64,000 nucleotides of DNA. Source: Fulvimarina uroteuthidis (GTDB lineage: Bacteria; Pseudomonadota; Alphaproteobacteria; Rhizobiales; Rhizobiaceae). The stretch lies in the NCBI RefSeq assembly GCF_034321785.1, contig NZ_JAXLPB010000002.1, positions 558,001 to 622,000 on the forward strand, in the 5' to 3' direction. This document shows positions 27,401-35,890 of the stretch, piece after piece. The notes below the pieces were generated by a model. The model had not been told where the DNA came from. It searched no databases and worked only from the letters and a program-made list of their open reading frames with translations. The position numbers and the translations under genes are program-made. Each line of letters begins with the position of its first letter. The first letter of the stretch is position 1.

Positions 27401-29345
27401 AGAGGTCGTTCTCGATGCACCGACCCCAGACCGCCGAGAAGGTCTGTTCGAGCGACCGGCCGTCGTCGTTGAGGTGGATTTCGCCCCCGTCGCGCCGCAT
27501 GAGGTCCATGTCGTGCAGGTGGACGTGCTCGCCGTCGGGCCTGCGGATCTCGAAGGTGCGCTCCGAGACGACCGAGAAGCCCATGTTTTCGAGGATCGGC
27601 ACCCTTGTCGAGAGCGAGACCGCCTCGCCCAGATGATAGATCTTCAGGCGCACGATGGTCGCCGGATCGTCGCTGCGACGATAGAAATCGAGGGAGAGCG
27701 GCAAGGTGCCGGCGAGATTTGCGATCACCGAAACGTCGGTGATCGCCTCTTCCGGCGCGATCACGTCGCGGTAGCTTTCGGGCAGTCCGGCGGCGAAATC
27801 GGCCAGCTCCGCGTACCGGCCGTGCTGGGCGAGCCTTGTCTGGAACGTCTCGCTCCAATTGCGCGCGAACCGGCGGATCTCGTCTTCCAGCGCGGCGATA
27901 TCGACGTCCGGCGTAACGTCCGAGCGCCGGCCGATGATGATGTGGACGCGCGCGAGAGGTCCCTCCGGAAAGGCGGGATAATAGGCCGAGACGCGGCCCT
28001 CATAGGCATCCGCCAGAAGCGAGCCGATCTGCTCGCGCAGCCGCGAATCGTAGCGCTCGCGCGGCACGTACACCATGATCGAGACGAAGCGGTCGAACCG
28101 GTCCAGCCGCGGCATGATCTTGATGCGCGGGCGCTCGTTCAGGCCGACGGTGGTGGTCGCGAAGTCTTCGAGCGTCTCGACGTCGATCTGGAAGATCTCG
28201 TCGCGCGGATAGGATTCCAGGACGTTGAGCAGCGCCTTGCCCGAATGGGAATCGGAGCGGAAGCCCGAGCGTGCGATCACGGTCTCCGCCTTCAGCCGCA
28301 GATAGGGGATCGACAGGATCGAGCGGGTATAGGCCGTCGAGGTGAACAGGCCGACGAAGCGCACTTCACCGACGAGATTGCCGTCATCGTCGAACTGCTT
28401 GACGCCGACATAATCCATGTAGGCACGGCGATGGACGTCCGTCTTGGCGTTCGCCTTGGTCACGATCATCGGCTGCGGCGCATCGAGAAAGGCGCGGATC
28501 TCGGGCGTGATCTGGGCGGGCCCTCCCTGGCGCCCGAGGATCGAGACGCCGGGATCGGCCAGGATCCCGAGGCTGTCGTCTTCCCGGCGGGCGAGGAAGT
28601 CGCCGTCGCCATCGTGGGAAAGGCCGTATTCGCGGCAGCCGAGAAAGATGAAATTGTCGTCGCGCAGCCATTGCAGCAATTCGGCCGATTCATGGACGAG
28701 CGCCCTGTCGGCCTCCGCCACCCGCGTCGCATGCTGACGCAGGGACGCGATCGCCTCGTCCGCCCGGGCCCGCATCGCCCCGAAATCGGCATTGGCCAGC
28801 ATGACATGGCTGAGAATGCGCTCGATCGTGTCTTCGAGCTTGGTCGTGCCGTCGGGGTCGGCGAAGCGGTCGAGCGCGAACTGGATGATGCTGATGCGTT
28901 CGGCCTGTTCGCTTTCGGGGCCGGTGTAAACCGAGCCGGAAAAGGAGGACACGGTTCCGTCCGGCTGCCGGATCACGTCGAGAATCGGGTGGGAGATATA
29001 ATGGATGTCCGAGGAGCGGGCGGCCAGTTCCCCCGAGAGACTGTCGAACAGGAACGGCATGTCGCGCGTCACGACCGTCACCAGAAGCTGGCGATTGCCG
29101 TTGCGCCGGAAGTTCTCGGGCTCCTCGACGCGCACGATCGGCCCGTCCCCGGTATGGTCCAGAAGCGCCGCGGTCGCATGGCCGACGGCAAGCGCCAGGG
29201 ACGCGGCATCGAAAGCGGCGAGATCCTCGGCGGGCGGGCGGGCGAACAGCAGCGGCGCAAGGCTCATCGACGGATCGCCCTCGTGAAGCAAGTCGACGAC
29301 GGCCTGGAGCGTCTTCGCTTTGGTCGATCCGATCTGCATGTTCAT
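24435..29345 (-). CDS. gdhB: NAD-dependent glutamate dehydrogenase, large (~180 kDa) class
   Basis: 1636 residues from ATG 29345 (GGAG upstream), the usual length of the L_180 class. N-terminal ACT-like and helical regions precede the catalytic core in the third quarter: FGKVARGGLRWSDRAQDYRTEVLGL, NAVIVPVGAKGGF, VAADKGTATFSD, GGSVGYDHKAMGITARGAWE, VAGCGDMSGDVFGNGMLLS and GEGANLGVTQRGRIEFA. The enzyme converts glutamate to 2-oxoglutarate and ammonium. The C-terminal region contains parS site 2, read as VSRET. Single gene; a small membrane-protein gene is divergent. Confidence 0.96.
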   Translation of the reverse strand: MNMQIGSTKAKTLQAVVDLLHEGDPSMSLAPLLFARPPAEDLAAFDAASLALAVGHATAALLDHTGDGPIVRVEEPENFRRNGNRQLLVTVVTRDMPFLFDSLSGELAARSSDIHYISHPILDVIRQPDGTVSSFSGSVYTGPESEQAERISIIQFALDRFADPDGTTKLEDTIERILSHVMLANADFGAMRARADEAIASLRQHATRVAEADRALVHESAELLQWLRDDNFIFLGCREYGLSHDGDGDFLARREDDSLGILADPGVSILGRQGGPAQITPEIRAFLDAPQPMIVTKANAKTDVHRRAYMDYVGVKQFDDDGNLVGEVRFVGLFTSTAYTRSILSIPYLRLKAETVIARSGFRSDSHSGKALLNVLESYPRDEIFQIDVETLEDFATTTVGLNERPRIKIMPRLDRFDRFVSIMVYVPRERYDSRLREQIGSLLADAYEGRVSAYYPAFPEGPLARVHIIIGRRSDVTPDVDIAALEDEIRRFARNWSETFQTRLAQHGRYAELADFAAGLPESYRDVIAPEEAITDVSVIANLAGTLPLSLDFYRRSDDPATIVRLKIYHLGEAVSLSTRVPILENMGFSVVSERTFEIRRPDGEHVHLHDMDLMRRDGGEIHLNDDGRSLEQTFSAVWGRCIENDLFNALVLEAGLSHREANVLRAYGRYLRQGGLPYSPGYLAQALTRRASLARSLFDLFEKALDPATGGGEQEVDAQSAAEGVPGLDPALYERAATRGVTGLFCDLIARLEDVDSIDDDRILRHYIAAILATLRTNYFAVDGTRSELDAEPGKVAPALAFKFDSAAVEGLPQPVPFREIFVFDARVEGVHLRFGKVARGGLRWSDRAQDYRTEVLGLVKAQQVKNAVIVPVGAKGGFYPKRLPDPGVDRDAWFAAGKAAYVVFIASLLSITDNIVGTDIVPPEQVKRLDGDDPYFVVAADKGTATFSDTANAIAQSESFWLDDAFASGGSVGYDHKAMGITARGAWEAVKRHFREMNHDIQSEPFTVAGCGDMSGDVFGNGMLLSRQTKLIAAFDHRDIFIDPNPDPQISFEERKRLFEKARSSWADYDPSKISEGGGVFSRRQKRITLPEAAREAIGLAKESGTPSEIITAILKCPADLLWFGGIGTYIRASTESNSEVGDRANDAVRIAAKDVRAKVVGEGANLGVTQRGRIEFARSGGRINSDAIDNSAGVNTSDVEVNIKIALKSAMEDGRLAREARNTLLASMTEAVGKLVLVNNYEQTLAISLDRRKGDAILPLQARFMAALEETGDLDRTVEVLPGDSALADLKGSGAGLTRPEIAVLLAYAKLTLFDQLVDSPLPDDPYLEDRLHDYFPKPMRHDFARDIENHRLKREIVSTVLANDLVNRCGATFLTVVREATGASPSEIVRGFVAAYDGLAAADLFDRLDRLDTKIDGALQNELYEAVAQFLRRATRWFVRNEGFADGLTGVVVECRNAMEQLRPRLLDLASEASRTETKAQAGRWVDAGVPQDLADDLALLPLIALVPDIAFVSRETSADAGTVMRTYFGMTERFEIGRLESAMFALEAGDYYEILALDRAGSQIAEARRKLTEVALKRFGGEDDPVEAWAGEQGAGAKRIGSQIRTLTGSGETSVPRITVAAGLLADLAG
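24780..24795. other. parS: parS site 2, inside gdhB
   Basis: TGTTTCACGTGAAACG matches the 16-bp parS consensus at 15 positions, with the 14-bp core perfect. It lies in the 3' part of the glutamate dehydrogenase gene, where the coding frame reads VSRET. Confidence 0.88.
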
Positions 29346-29531
29346 AAGTCCACTCCGCGTTTCGCTTCGGTCGTCTTCGGCGTCATCATGCGCTCGCCAT
29401 GGGTCAAAATACAGGCTTGCGGCGCAAGACAAGGCCGAATCCGGCATTCGCCGCCCCGTTTTCGGGACCGTTCGCGATCGACGCCCCCGGCACTCTTGCA
29501 AACCGGGCGGCGATCGCGGACATCTTGTGCC

Positions 29532-29789
29532 ATGGGACGAAGAGACGACGATGACAGGGAGCGCGCACAGGAAGCCCGGCGCATTCTCAAGCAGATCCGC
29601 GAAGAGACGGATCCGCAGACGGGCACCCATGTGCAATCCTGGCTGCTGCGCCCGAAAGCCTTCTTCAACGCCTCCGACGCGAACCCGCACGACCGGATCG
29701 AGGTCATCGGCCTGAGGGTCGGGCGGCTTCTCGGCCTCGTCGGGTTTGCCGTCTTCGCGATCATCGTGTTCTTTCAGCTGACGACATGA
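29532..29789 (+). CDS. Small single-pass membrane protein (85 aa)
   Basis: Starts ATG 29532. A very charged N-terminal part (GRRDDDDRERAQEARRILKQ) is followed by TDPQTGTHVQSW and a C-terminal membrane helix at about 64-82 (GLVGFAVFAIIVFFQL). The stop overlaps the pdxY start by 4 bp (ATGA), so it is the first gene of a two-gene operon. No family recognised; topology suggests a cytosolic N-terminus. Confidence 0.75.
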   Translation: MGRRDDDDRERAQEARRILKQIREETDPQTGTHVQSWLLRPKAFFNASDANPHDRIEVIGLRVGRLLGLVGFAVFAIIVFFQLTT

Positions 29790-30700
29790 AATCGATCTTC
29801 GACCAGCGGCGCGAGCGAGGCGGCGGCACGCGCGAGGCCGGGCCCGATCGGGCGACCGTCCTGTCGATCTCCAGCCATGTGGTGCGCGGCGCGGTGGGAA
29901 ACCGGGCGGTGGTCTTCGCGCTCGAAAGCCTTGGCCATCAAGTCTGGTCCGTACCGACGATCACCCTGCCCTGGCATCCGGGCCACGGGGCGGGCACGCA
30001 GATCGTACCGGACGACACCGCCTTCGAGGCCGTGTGCCGGGATCTGGCCGGATCCCCCTTCGCCCTGGAGATCGAGGCCGTGATCACCGGCTATTTCGCC
30101 TCGAAGGCGCAGGTCGAGGCCTCGGCCGGGCTGATCGCGGCGCTGCGCCGGACCAATCCCGATCTCGTCTACTGCCTCGATCCGGTGCTTGGGGACGAGG
30201 GGCGGCTCTACCGGCCGCCCGAGGTTCTGGCAGCCATTCGCGAAAGCCTCATGCCGCTCGCGAACCTTGCGACGCCCAACCGCTTCGAACTCGAATTCCT
30301 GACCGGGCTCGGCGCGCATGACAACGGGGATCTGATCGATGCGGCCCGCACGCTCGGTTGCCCGCAGGTGCTGGTGACGTCGGCCTTCGCCATGCTGTCG
30401 GGCAGCATCGGCAACCTGCTCGTCGGCGAGCGCAGCGCCGAACTGGCCGAACACAGGCTGATCGCGAACGGACCGAACGGCGGCGGCGACCTGACGGCGG
30501 CCCTGTACCTCGCCCGGCTGCTCGAAGGCCAGAGCCCGGAAAAGGCCCTGCGCCTTGCGACCGCCTCCGTGTTCGAGATCGTGGCCCGCACGGCGAGGAC
30601 GGGCCACAACGAGATGGCGCTCCAGAAAGAGGCGGCCTCGCTTTCCCATCCGATGGCGATGGTGCAGATGCGAACGCTGGCGGGCGCGAAAAAACGCTGA
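29786..30700 (+). CDS. pdxY: Pyridoxal kinase
   Basis: 304 residues. Ribokinase fold of the PdxK/PdxY type: SISSHVVRGAVGNRAVVFALESLGHQVWSV-like start, YCLDPVLGDEGRLY in the middle and the ATP/catalytic loop NGPNGGGDLTAALYLARLL near residue 235. It phosphorylates pyridoxal to PLP in the salvage pathway. The catalytic loop reads GGGD rather than the common GTGD. Overlaps the small membrane protein gene by 4 bp. Confidence 0.92.
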   Translation: MKSIFDQRRERGGGTREAGPDRATVLSISSHVVRGAVGNRAVVFALESLGHQVWSVPTITLPWHPGHGAGTQIVPDDTAFEAVCRDLAGSPFALEIEAVITGYFASKAQVEASAGLIAALRRTNPDLVYCLDPVLGDEGRLYRPPEVLAAIRESLMPLANLATPNRFELEFLTGLGAHDNGDLIDAARTLGCPQVLVTSAFAMLSGSIGNLLVGERSAELAEHRLIANGPNGGGDLTAALYLARLLEGQSPEKALRLATASVFEIVARTARTGHNEMALQKEAASLSHPMAMVQMRTLAGAKKR

Positions 30701-30840
30701 TCTTCGAAGGACTTGGTAAGAATCGGCACCGATTTCCGGCGATGCCCGTGCGGTGCCCCTCGCGTGAATGTGCGGATTTGGCTCTGCAAAATGCAAAATT
30801 TTCGTTGATGGCCGGCCCCGTGCGACCTATCAACTCGTAC

Positions 30841-31494
30841 ATGACCCATCATCTTCCCGAACATCTCGTCGCTGGCTATCGGACCTTCCTTGAAAAGCGC
30901 CTTCCCGCCGAGCGGGAACGGTTTCGCGAACTCGCGGAAGCCGGTCAGCATCCGCCCACCATCGTGATCGCCTGCTGCGATTCCCGCGCGGCGCCGGAGA
31001 CGATCTTCAATTCGTCCCATGGCGAAATCTTCGTGGTGCGCAACGTCGCCAATCTGGTGCCGCCCTACGAGCCGGACGGCGAGTATCACTCGACCTCGGC
31101 CGCGCTGGAATTCGCCGTGCAGGCGCTGAAGGTGGAGCACATCCTCATTCTCGGCCATAGCGGCTGCGGCGGCATTCACGCCGCGCTCTCGCCCAATGCC
31201 GACCCGCTCTCGCCGGGCGACTTCATCGGCAAGTGGATGAGCCTTCTCGATCCGGTGGCGAAAGCCATGAACGGCAACGAACAGATGACGTCGCGCGAGC
31301 GCCACGCCGCCCTGGAGCGCGTCGCGATCCGCCATTCGATCGGCAATCTGCGCACCTTCCCGATGATCCGGGACCTCGAGGCCCAGAACAAGCTGACCAT
31401 TCACGGCGCATGGGTCGATATCGCCAATGGCGATCTCTGGTCGATGGATCCGGAAAGCGGCGATTTCGAGCGGATGAACTTCGAGACCGCCTGA
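30841..31494 (+). CDS. Beta-class carbonic anhydrase
   Basis: 217 residues from ATG 30841; an upstream ATG (30808) would add 11 and neither has a clear ribosome site. Zinc ligands and the Asp-Arg dyad are in IACCDSRAAPE (about 44-53) and GHSGCGG (about 101-107). Other marks are VVRNVANLVPPYEPD and SAALEFAVQALKVEHILILGHSG. It interconverts CO2 and bicarbonate in the cytosol. A GGGGC/GCCCC hairpin lies just after the stop (about 31503-31519). Confidence 0.95.
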   Translation: MTHHLPEHLVAGYRTFLEKRLPAERERFRELAEAGQHPPTIVIACCDSRAAPETIFNSSHGEIFVVRNVANLVPPYEPDGEYHSTSAALEFAVQALKVEHILILGHSGCGGIHAALSPNADPLSPGDFIGKWMSLLDPVAKAMNGNEQMTSRERHAALERVAIRHSIGNLRTFPMIRDLEAQNKLTIHGAWVDIANGDLWSMDPESGDFERMNFETA

Positions 31495-31933
31495 ACCGCG
31501 CCGGGGCTGGAAGCGCCCCGCGCGCAACGCATTCGGCATCACGCTTCGATCGCCGATCGCGTGCCGTCTCGGACCCTTTGGATGTTCGCGCCGCCCTCGC
31601 CCCGTCGAAGCCGGTTCGACCGTGGCGGCGATCCGTGCGGCGATCCCGTGATCGGCGGGCATGTTCAAAATTCAGCCGCGTTTTCCTGACCTAAGGGGCT
31701 CTCGAAGGCAGGCAGGCCATGGGCGTGTTTCGAATGGCTTTGCCGGGGACGGGATCGGGACCGGACTGTTGCGCAATTGCACCCGCGTTGCAATTTGGCA
31801 CAGCGACGGGGCCCCATGCCCTTGCCTCGAACATGATCGGGCCCTCTAGTGGGACTACGACACGAAGTTCGGAAAAAGCCGGATAGGCACTCGCTTCTTG
31901 AGACAGCGAGCGATCAGGGGAAGCATTCGACCG
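31495..31933. other. 439-bp intergenic region
   Basis: Between carbonic anhydrase and the Omp19-like gene, both on the plus strand. I see no gene. A repeated TTGCAATT-like motif (31771-31797: TTGCGCAATTGC and GTTGCAATTTGG) may be promoter or operator sequence for the lipoprotein gene. Confidence 0.35.
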
Positions 31934-32512
31934 ATGACCAGAATGATGAAAACAGGAACGGTGCTTGCCGTCATGCTGATCGCGGCCGGTTGCTCGCGCT
32001 CGGTGCCGGAGTTCGGTTCCAGCAGCGGGCCCGCGCCGCTGACGCCGTCGCCGACGCCCCAGGTCTCGGCGAACCGGCTTCCGCCGCCGCCGCCCCCACC
32101 GCCGCCGGCCGCCACCACGAACCCGTCGACGCCGGCGACCGGGACCGACACGCAGACCGCCGCCCTCGACCCGAACGCCGGTTCAGCCGCCGGCAGCACG
32201 CCGACGCCTCCGCCGGCAAGTTCGGGCGGCGCCGCGCTGTCGCGCAACAAGGTTCTGGGCGCCTACAAGGTGACGACCGCGGGCGGCAACTGCCAGATCA
32301 TCCTGTCGCTCACCAAGTGGAGCGGTGGCTACCGCGCCGCCTCGCGCGGATGCCCGGGCGCCGTCTCCGACATCTCCGCCTGGGACGTTTCCGGCAACAA
32401 TGTCGTCCTGAAGAATTCCAGCGGCTCGCAGGTCGCCAGCGTCGCATCGTCCGGCGATGCCCGCTTCGACGGCCAGACCAATGGCGGCGAAGCGATCAGC
32501 CTTTATCGGTAA
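31934..32512 (+). CDS. Omp19-like lipoprotein with AprI/Inh protease-inhibitor domain
   Basis: 192 residues. Lipoprotein signal with lipobox IAAGC (Cys about 20), a long Pro/Ala/Ser-rich linker with a run of nine or so prolines (about 50-60), then the AprI/Inh domain at about 105-192: NCQIILSLTKWSGGYRA, CPGAVSDISAWDVSGNNVVL and the ending ARFDGQTNGGEAISLYR. This ending closely resembles Brucella Omp19, which inhibits proteases. Outer-membrane location is inferred. Terminator at 32541-32569. Confidence 0.85.
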   Translation: MTRMMKTGTVLAVMLIAAGCSRSVPEFGSSSGPAPLTPSPTPQVSANRLPPPPPPPPPAATTNPSTPATGTDTQTAALDPNAGSAAGSTPTPPPASSGGAALSRNKVLGAYKVTTAGGNCQIILSLTKWSGGYRAASRGCPGAVSDISAWDVSGNNVVLKNSSGSQVASVASSGDARFDGQTNGGEAISLYR

Positions 32513-32540
32513 GCCTTTCCGATCAGAACCCGACGAAAAG

Positions 32541-32569
32541 AACCCCGGCGGAAACGACCGGGGTTTTTT
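32541..32569 (+). terminator. Rho-independent terminator of the Omp19-like gene
   Basis: AACCCCGG (32541-32548) pairs with CCGGGGTT (32558-32565); the T-run is six long (32564-32569). It starts 29 bp after the stop. Confidence 0.88.
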
Positions 32570-32721
32570 GTCGGACCCGGCGATATGGCCGCGCCGGGCG
32601 GGAAGAGGCGCGAGGACTTTCGGCCGGTCGGCGCCCAAACGCGAACATTCCTGCGAAAGCGGATGATCGCCCGCTGACGACGTCCTGCAGCGCCGATATG
32701 AGGTGACCGGGCGAAGCCGGG

Positions 32722-34155
32722 TCAGCCGAGCGCTTCGCGTGCCGCTCCCAGCCCCCAGGCGAGGCGCTGGAGCGCATCCTCCCGGCTGCCCGCCTCGATG
32801 TAGCAGCGAAGCTCCGGTGCGTTGCCTGAGGCCCTGTAGTGGATCACCTCGCCATTGGCGAAGATCGTGCGAACGCCGTCCATGGCATCGATCGCGGCGA
32901 TGGCGCCGACCGGTGCGAACAGGGCTTCGGCGAAGCCGCGATCCCCGGCGAGCCGTGCAAGGAACGGCGCGCTTCGTTCGGCCGGCACGTCCTGCAGCCG
33001 GTCGGCGGCGGTGAAGCCGGCGTTCAGATCCGCGACGACGCCCGACAGCGGCTTGCCGGTCCGCACGATTTCCGACATGGCGCAGAGGATCGGCAGCACC
33101 GCGTCGCGGGTGGGAAGGGCGTCGAGCGTCCGGCCGTCGCGGGAGACGTCGGAGCCGAGCAGCACGCCGCCATTCGCCTCGAAGCCGACGATGCCGGCGC
33201 GACCTTGGCGGGCCGCCTCGGCCATGCCGGCGATCACGAAGGGCGAGCCGACCCGCGTGCGCACCACGGTCTCGGCGAAATCCGCAGCTTCGATCGCGGA
33301 AGAGGAGGTGACCGGCGTGACGATGGTGCGCAGGCCGAGATGGTTCGCCGTCATCATGCCGAGGACGTCGCCGCGCAGGATCGCACCCGCCTCCCCCGCC
33401 ACCAGTGGACGGTCGGCATCGCCGTCGGTCGAGACGATGGCGTCGAACCCGTGGTCCCGCGCCCAGCCGGCGATCAGTTCGACATCCTCGGGCCGGTGCG
33501 CCTCGGTGTCGACGGGGATGAACCGGTCGGACCGCGCCAGGCCGGTGGTCGTGGCGCCGAGCGCGGCAAGAACGATCGTCAGGACGTCGCGGGCGACCGA
33601 ACTCTGTTCGTAGACGCCGATGCGCAGGCCCTTCAACGCGTCTTTCCCGAAGAAGTCGGTGTAGCGCGCCACATAGGCGTTTATCGCCGCAGGCCCGGCA
33701 TGTTCGACGGAGGAAAGATCGAGCCTGTGCGCGGCTTCGCGGATCTCGGGCACGAGATCGTCGTGGGCCAGGCGGATCCCGCCTTCGTCGGCCTTGTCGA
33801 TCTCGCCGGCCGGAGAATAGAATTTCAAGCCGTTGCGATCGTCGGGAATGTGGCTGCCGGTGACCATGATCGCGGCCGCGTCCCGCGCCATCGCCGCCAT
33901 GGCGAGCGCCGGCGTCGGCAGCGCGCCGCAGGCGACGACACGCCATCCCGCATCCTTCACCGCGGCGGCACAGCGCGCGGCGATCGAGGGGCTGGACGCG
34001 CGCAGATCCTCGCCGACGAGGACGCTCTTCGATCCGACCTGGCCGGAGCGCTCCAGATGGCTGACGAAGCCCCGCGTCCACGCATAGGCCGGCGCGCCAT
34101 CCAGATCGATCACGAGGCCGCGCAGGCCGCTGGTTCCGAATTTCAGCGAGGACAT
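32722..34155 (-). CDS. manB: Phosphomannomutase / phosphohexomutase
   Basis: 477 residues from ATG 34155 (start SSLKFGTSGLRGLV). Alpha-D-phosphohexomutase fold: active-site Ser loop VTGSHIPDDRNGLKF (about 92-106), metal loop STDGDADRPLV (about 238-248), sugar loop FEANGGVLLGSD, and the phosphate-binding C-terminal RASGNAPELR. It interconverts hexose 6- and 1-phosphates, probably mannose for GDP-mannose and surface polysaccharide. TGSHIP instead of TASHNP marks a rhizobial NoeK-like subgroup. Monocistronic by spacing. Confidence 0.88.
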   Translation of the reverse strand: MSSLKFGTSGLRGLVIDLDGAPAYAWTRGFVSHLERSGQVGSKSVLVGEDLRASSPSIAARCAAAVKDAGWRVVACGALPTPALAMAAMARDAAAIMVTGSHIPDDRNGLKFYSPAGEIDKADEGGIRLAHDDLVPEIREAAHRLDLSSVEHAGPAAINAYVARYTDFFGKDALKGLRIGVYEQSSVARDVLTIVLAALGATTTGLARSDRFIPVDTEAHRPEDVELIAGWARDHGFDAIVSTDGDADRPLVAGEAGAILRGDVLGMMTANHLGLRTIVTPVTSSSAIEAADFAETVVRTRVGSPFVIAGMAEAARQGRAGIVGFEANGGVLLGSDVSRDGRTLDALPTRDAVLPILCAMSEIVRTGKPLSGVVADLNAGFTAADRLQDVPAERSAPFLARLAGDRGFAEALFAPVGAIAAIDAMDGVRTIFANGEVIHYRASGNAPELRCYIEAGSREDALQRLAWGLGAAREALG

Positions 34156-34303
34156 GGCTTGAAGCTCCGAGCGTTGTCGTCGGCGCATCTATAGGACGTT
34201 CACGGCACGGCAGCCAGCCCGGTATCCCCGCGCCACCGACGCCCGCGCCGCTGATATGGGCAGGGCACGTCCGTCCCCTCGCCCCAGATGGGTCGAGGCG
34301 TTT

Positions 34304-34828
34304 TCAGAACGGCTTCACCACGACGAGGACGATGATGACGGCCAGGAGCACGGCCGGGACCTCGTTGGTGATCCGCCAGAATTTGGAGGAGCGGGTGTTC
34401 TCGTCGTTCGAAAACTTGCGCAAGGACGCGGCCAGGAACATGTGCAGGGCCGTCAGGACGACCACGAGCAGCATCTTGGCGCCGAGCCAGCCGCCCTGGA
34501 ACTCGAACATCTTGGCGGCGAGCCACAGGCCGGCGGCCCAGGTGACGATCATCGAGGGGGTGCCGATCCCGCGCAACAGCCGGCGCTCCATGATCTTGAA
34601 GGTCTCCGACTGCGGCGTCTTCGGCCCCGCCTCGGTGTGATAGACGAAGAGGCGCGGCAGGTAGAGCAGCGCCGCCATCCAGGCGACGACGGCGAAGATG
34701 TGGATCGACTTGATCCACGGATAGGCCTCCTGCGGAATGAACCACAGGACGCCGCCGATCACGGCCAGCGCGACGATCGGAACGATCATCTTCATCGGCG
34801 ATGGCTTGCTCTTGGTCGTCTCGCTCAC
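34304..34828 (-). CDS. hemJ: Protoporphyrinogen IX oxidase HemJ
   Basis: 174 residues with four to five membrane helices (IVPIVALAVIGGVLWFI, IKSIHIFAVVAWMAALLYLPRLFVYH, GTPSMIVTWAAGLWLA, LGAKMLLVVVLTALHMFLAA, VPAVLLAVIIVLVVV). The conserved His in SIHIFAVV and RLFVYH and the Lys in LGAKMLLV are the family's functional residues. It carries out the penultimate step of haem synthesis. Lies 42 bp downstream of hemE, same strand: a haem operon as in relatives. Confidence 0.94.
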   Translation of the reverse strand: MSETTKSKPSPMKMIVPIVALAVIGGVLWFIPQEAYPWIKSIHIFAVVAWMAALLYLPRLFVYHTEAGPKTPQSETFKIMERRLLRGIGTPSMIVTWAAGLWLAAKMFEFQGGWLGAKMLLVVVLTALHMFLAASLRKFSNDENTRSSKFWRITNEVPAVLLAVIIVLVVVKPF

Positions 34829-34870
34829 GGGTCTTCAGTCCTTGCGTGATGTTGGAACGGTCTGCAGGCG

Positions 34871-35890
34871 TCAGCCCCGGATGCGCGTCAGGAGTTGCTC
34901 GACATGGGCGATCGGCGCGTCCGGGGTGATGCCGTGGCCGAGATTGAACACGAACGGTCCGCCCGAGAGCGCTTCCATGATGGCGTCGACGCCTTCATCG
35001 AGGGCGCGGCCGCCGGCGATGAGGCGCAAGGGATCGAGATTGCCCTGCACCGCGCCATCCTTCTGGAGTTCCCGGCCGAAGGCGAGCGGAACCTGCCAGT
35101 CCATGCCGAGGGCATCGACGCCGGTGTCCTGGCGGTAGGTCCGCAGCCGGTAGCCCGCGCCCTTGGCGAACCCGATGATCCTGGCGTCGGGAATAGCGGC
35201 CCGAACGCGCGAGACGATCAGCTTCACCGGCTCGATCGCATAGTCCCGGAAGCTCTGCTCGTCGAGAACGCCGGCCCATGAATCGAAGATCTGGACGCAG
35301 TCGGCGCCGGCCCGCAACTGGCGGATGAGATAGTCGGCGCTCATTTCGGCGAGCAGCGTCAGGAGCTGCTTCATGGCTTGCGGATGCTGGTAGCCGAACA
35401 TGCGGGCCGGCGCCTGATCGGGCGTGCCATGGCCGGCGATCATGTAGGTCGCCACCGTCCAGGGAGCGCCACAGAAGCCGATCAGCGTCGTCTCCGCGGG
35501 CAGCTCCTCTCGAAGCCGCGCGACCGTCGCTATGACCGGCGCCAGATGGGTTTCGGCACGGCTCGGATCGAGACGCTCGATCTCGTCCACGCGGATCGGC
35601 GTCATCTGCGGGCCTTCGCCCTTGACGAAGGAGACGCCGCGATCGAGCGCGTCGGGAATGACGAGGATATCGGAGAACAGGATCGAGGCATCGAAGCCGA
35701 ACCTGCGGATCGGCTGGAGCGTCACCTCGGTCGCGAAATCGGGATTGTAGCAAAGGTCGAGAAAGCCGCCGGCCTGCTCGCGCGTCTCGCGATATTCGGG
35801 CAGGTAGCGACCGGCCTGGCGCATCAGCCAGACGGGGGGCGGGAAGACGGTCTCGCCATTCAGGACTTTCATGAGTTTCTTCTCGGTCAT
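34871..35890 (-). CDS. hemE: Uroporphyrinogen decarboxylase
   Basis: 339 residues. Signatures PPVWLMRQAGRYLPEYRETR (about 17-36), ILFSDILVIPDALDRGVSF, GFCGAPWTVATYMI, QIFDSWAGVL and the ending NLGHGITPDAPIAHVEQLL. It decarboxylates uroporphyrinogen III to coproporphyrinogen III in the cytosol. hemE is the classical neighbour of the replication origin in Alphaproteobacteria (Caulobacter Cori lies next to it), and here the 1.18 kb upstream is gene-free. Confidence 0.97.
   Translation of the reverse strand: MTEKKLMKVLNGETVFPPPVWLMRQAGRYLPEYRETREQAGGFLDLCYNPDFATEVTLQPIRRFGFDASILFSDILVIPDALDRGVSFVKGEGPQMTPIRVDEIERLDPSRAETHLAPVIATVARLREELPAETTLIGFCGAPWTVATYMIAGHGTPDQAPARMFGYQHPQAMKQLLTLLAEMSADYLIRQLRAGADCVQIFDSWAGVLDEQSFRDYAIEPVKLIVSRVRAAIPDARIIGFAKGAGYRLRTYRQDTGVDALGMDWQVPLAFGRELQKDGAVQGNLDPLRLIAGGRALDEGVDAIMEALSGGPFVFNLGHGITPDAPIAHVEQLLTRIRG

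Noticed and set aside
24888..29789. Plus-strand open frame of 1633 codons opposite the glutamate dehydrogenase gene
   Set aside because: Shadow of a high-GC gene: Arg/Gly/Asp/His-rich translation with no family motif. Only its last 85 codons (29532-29789) are a real gene.
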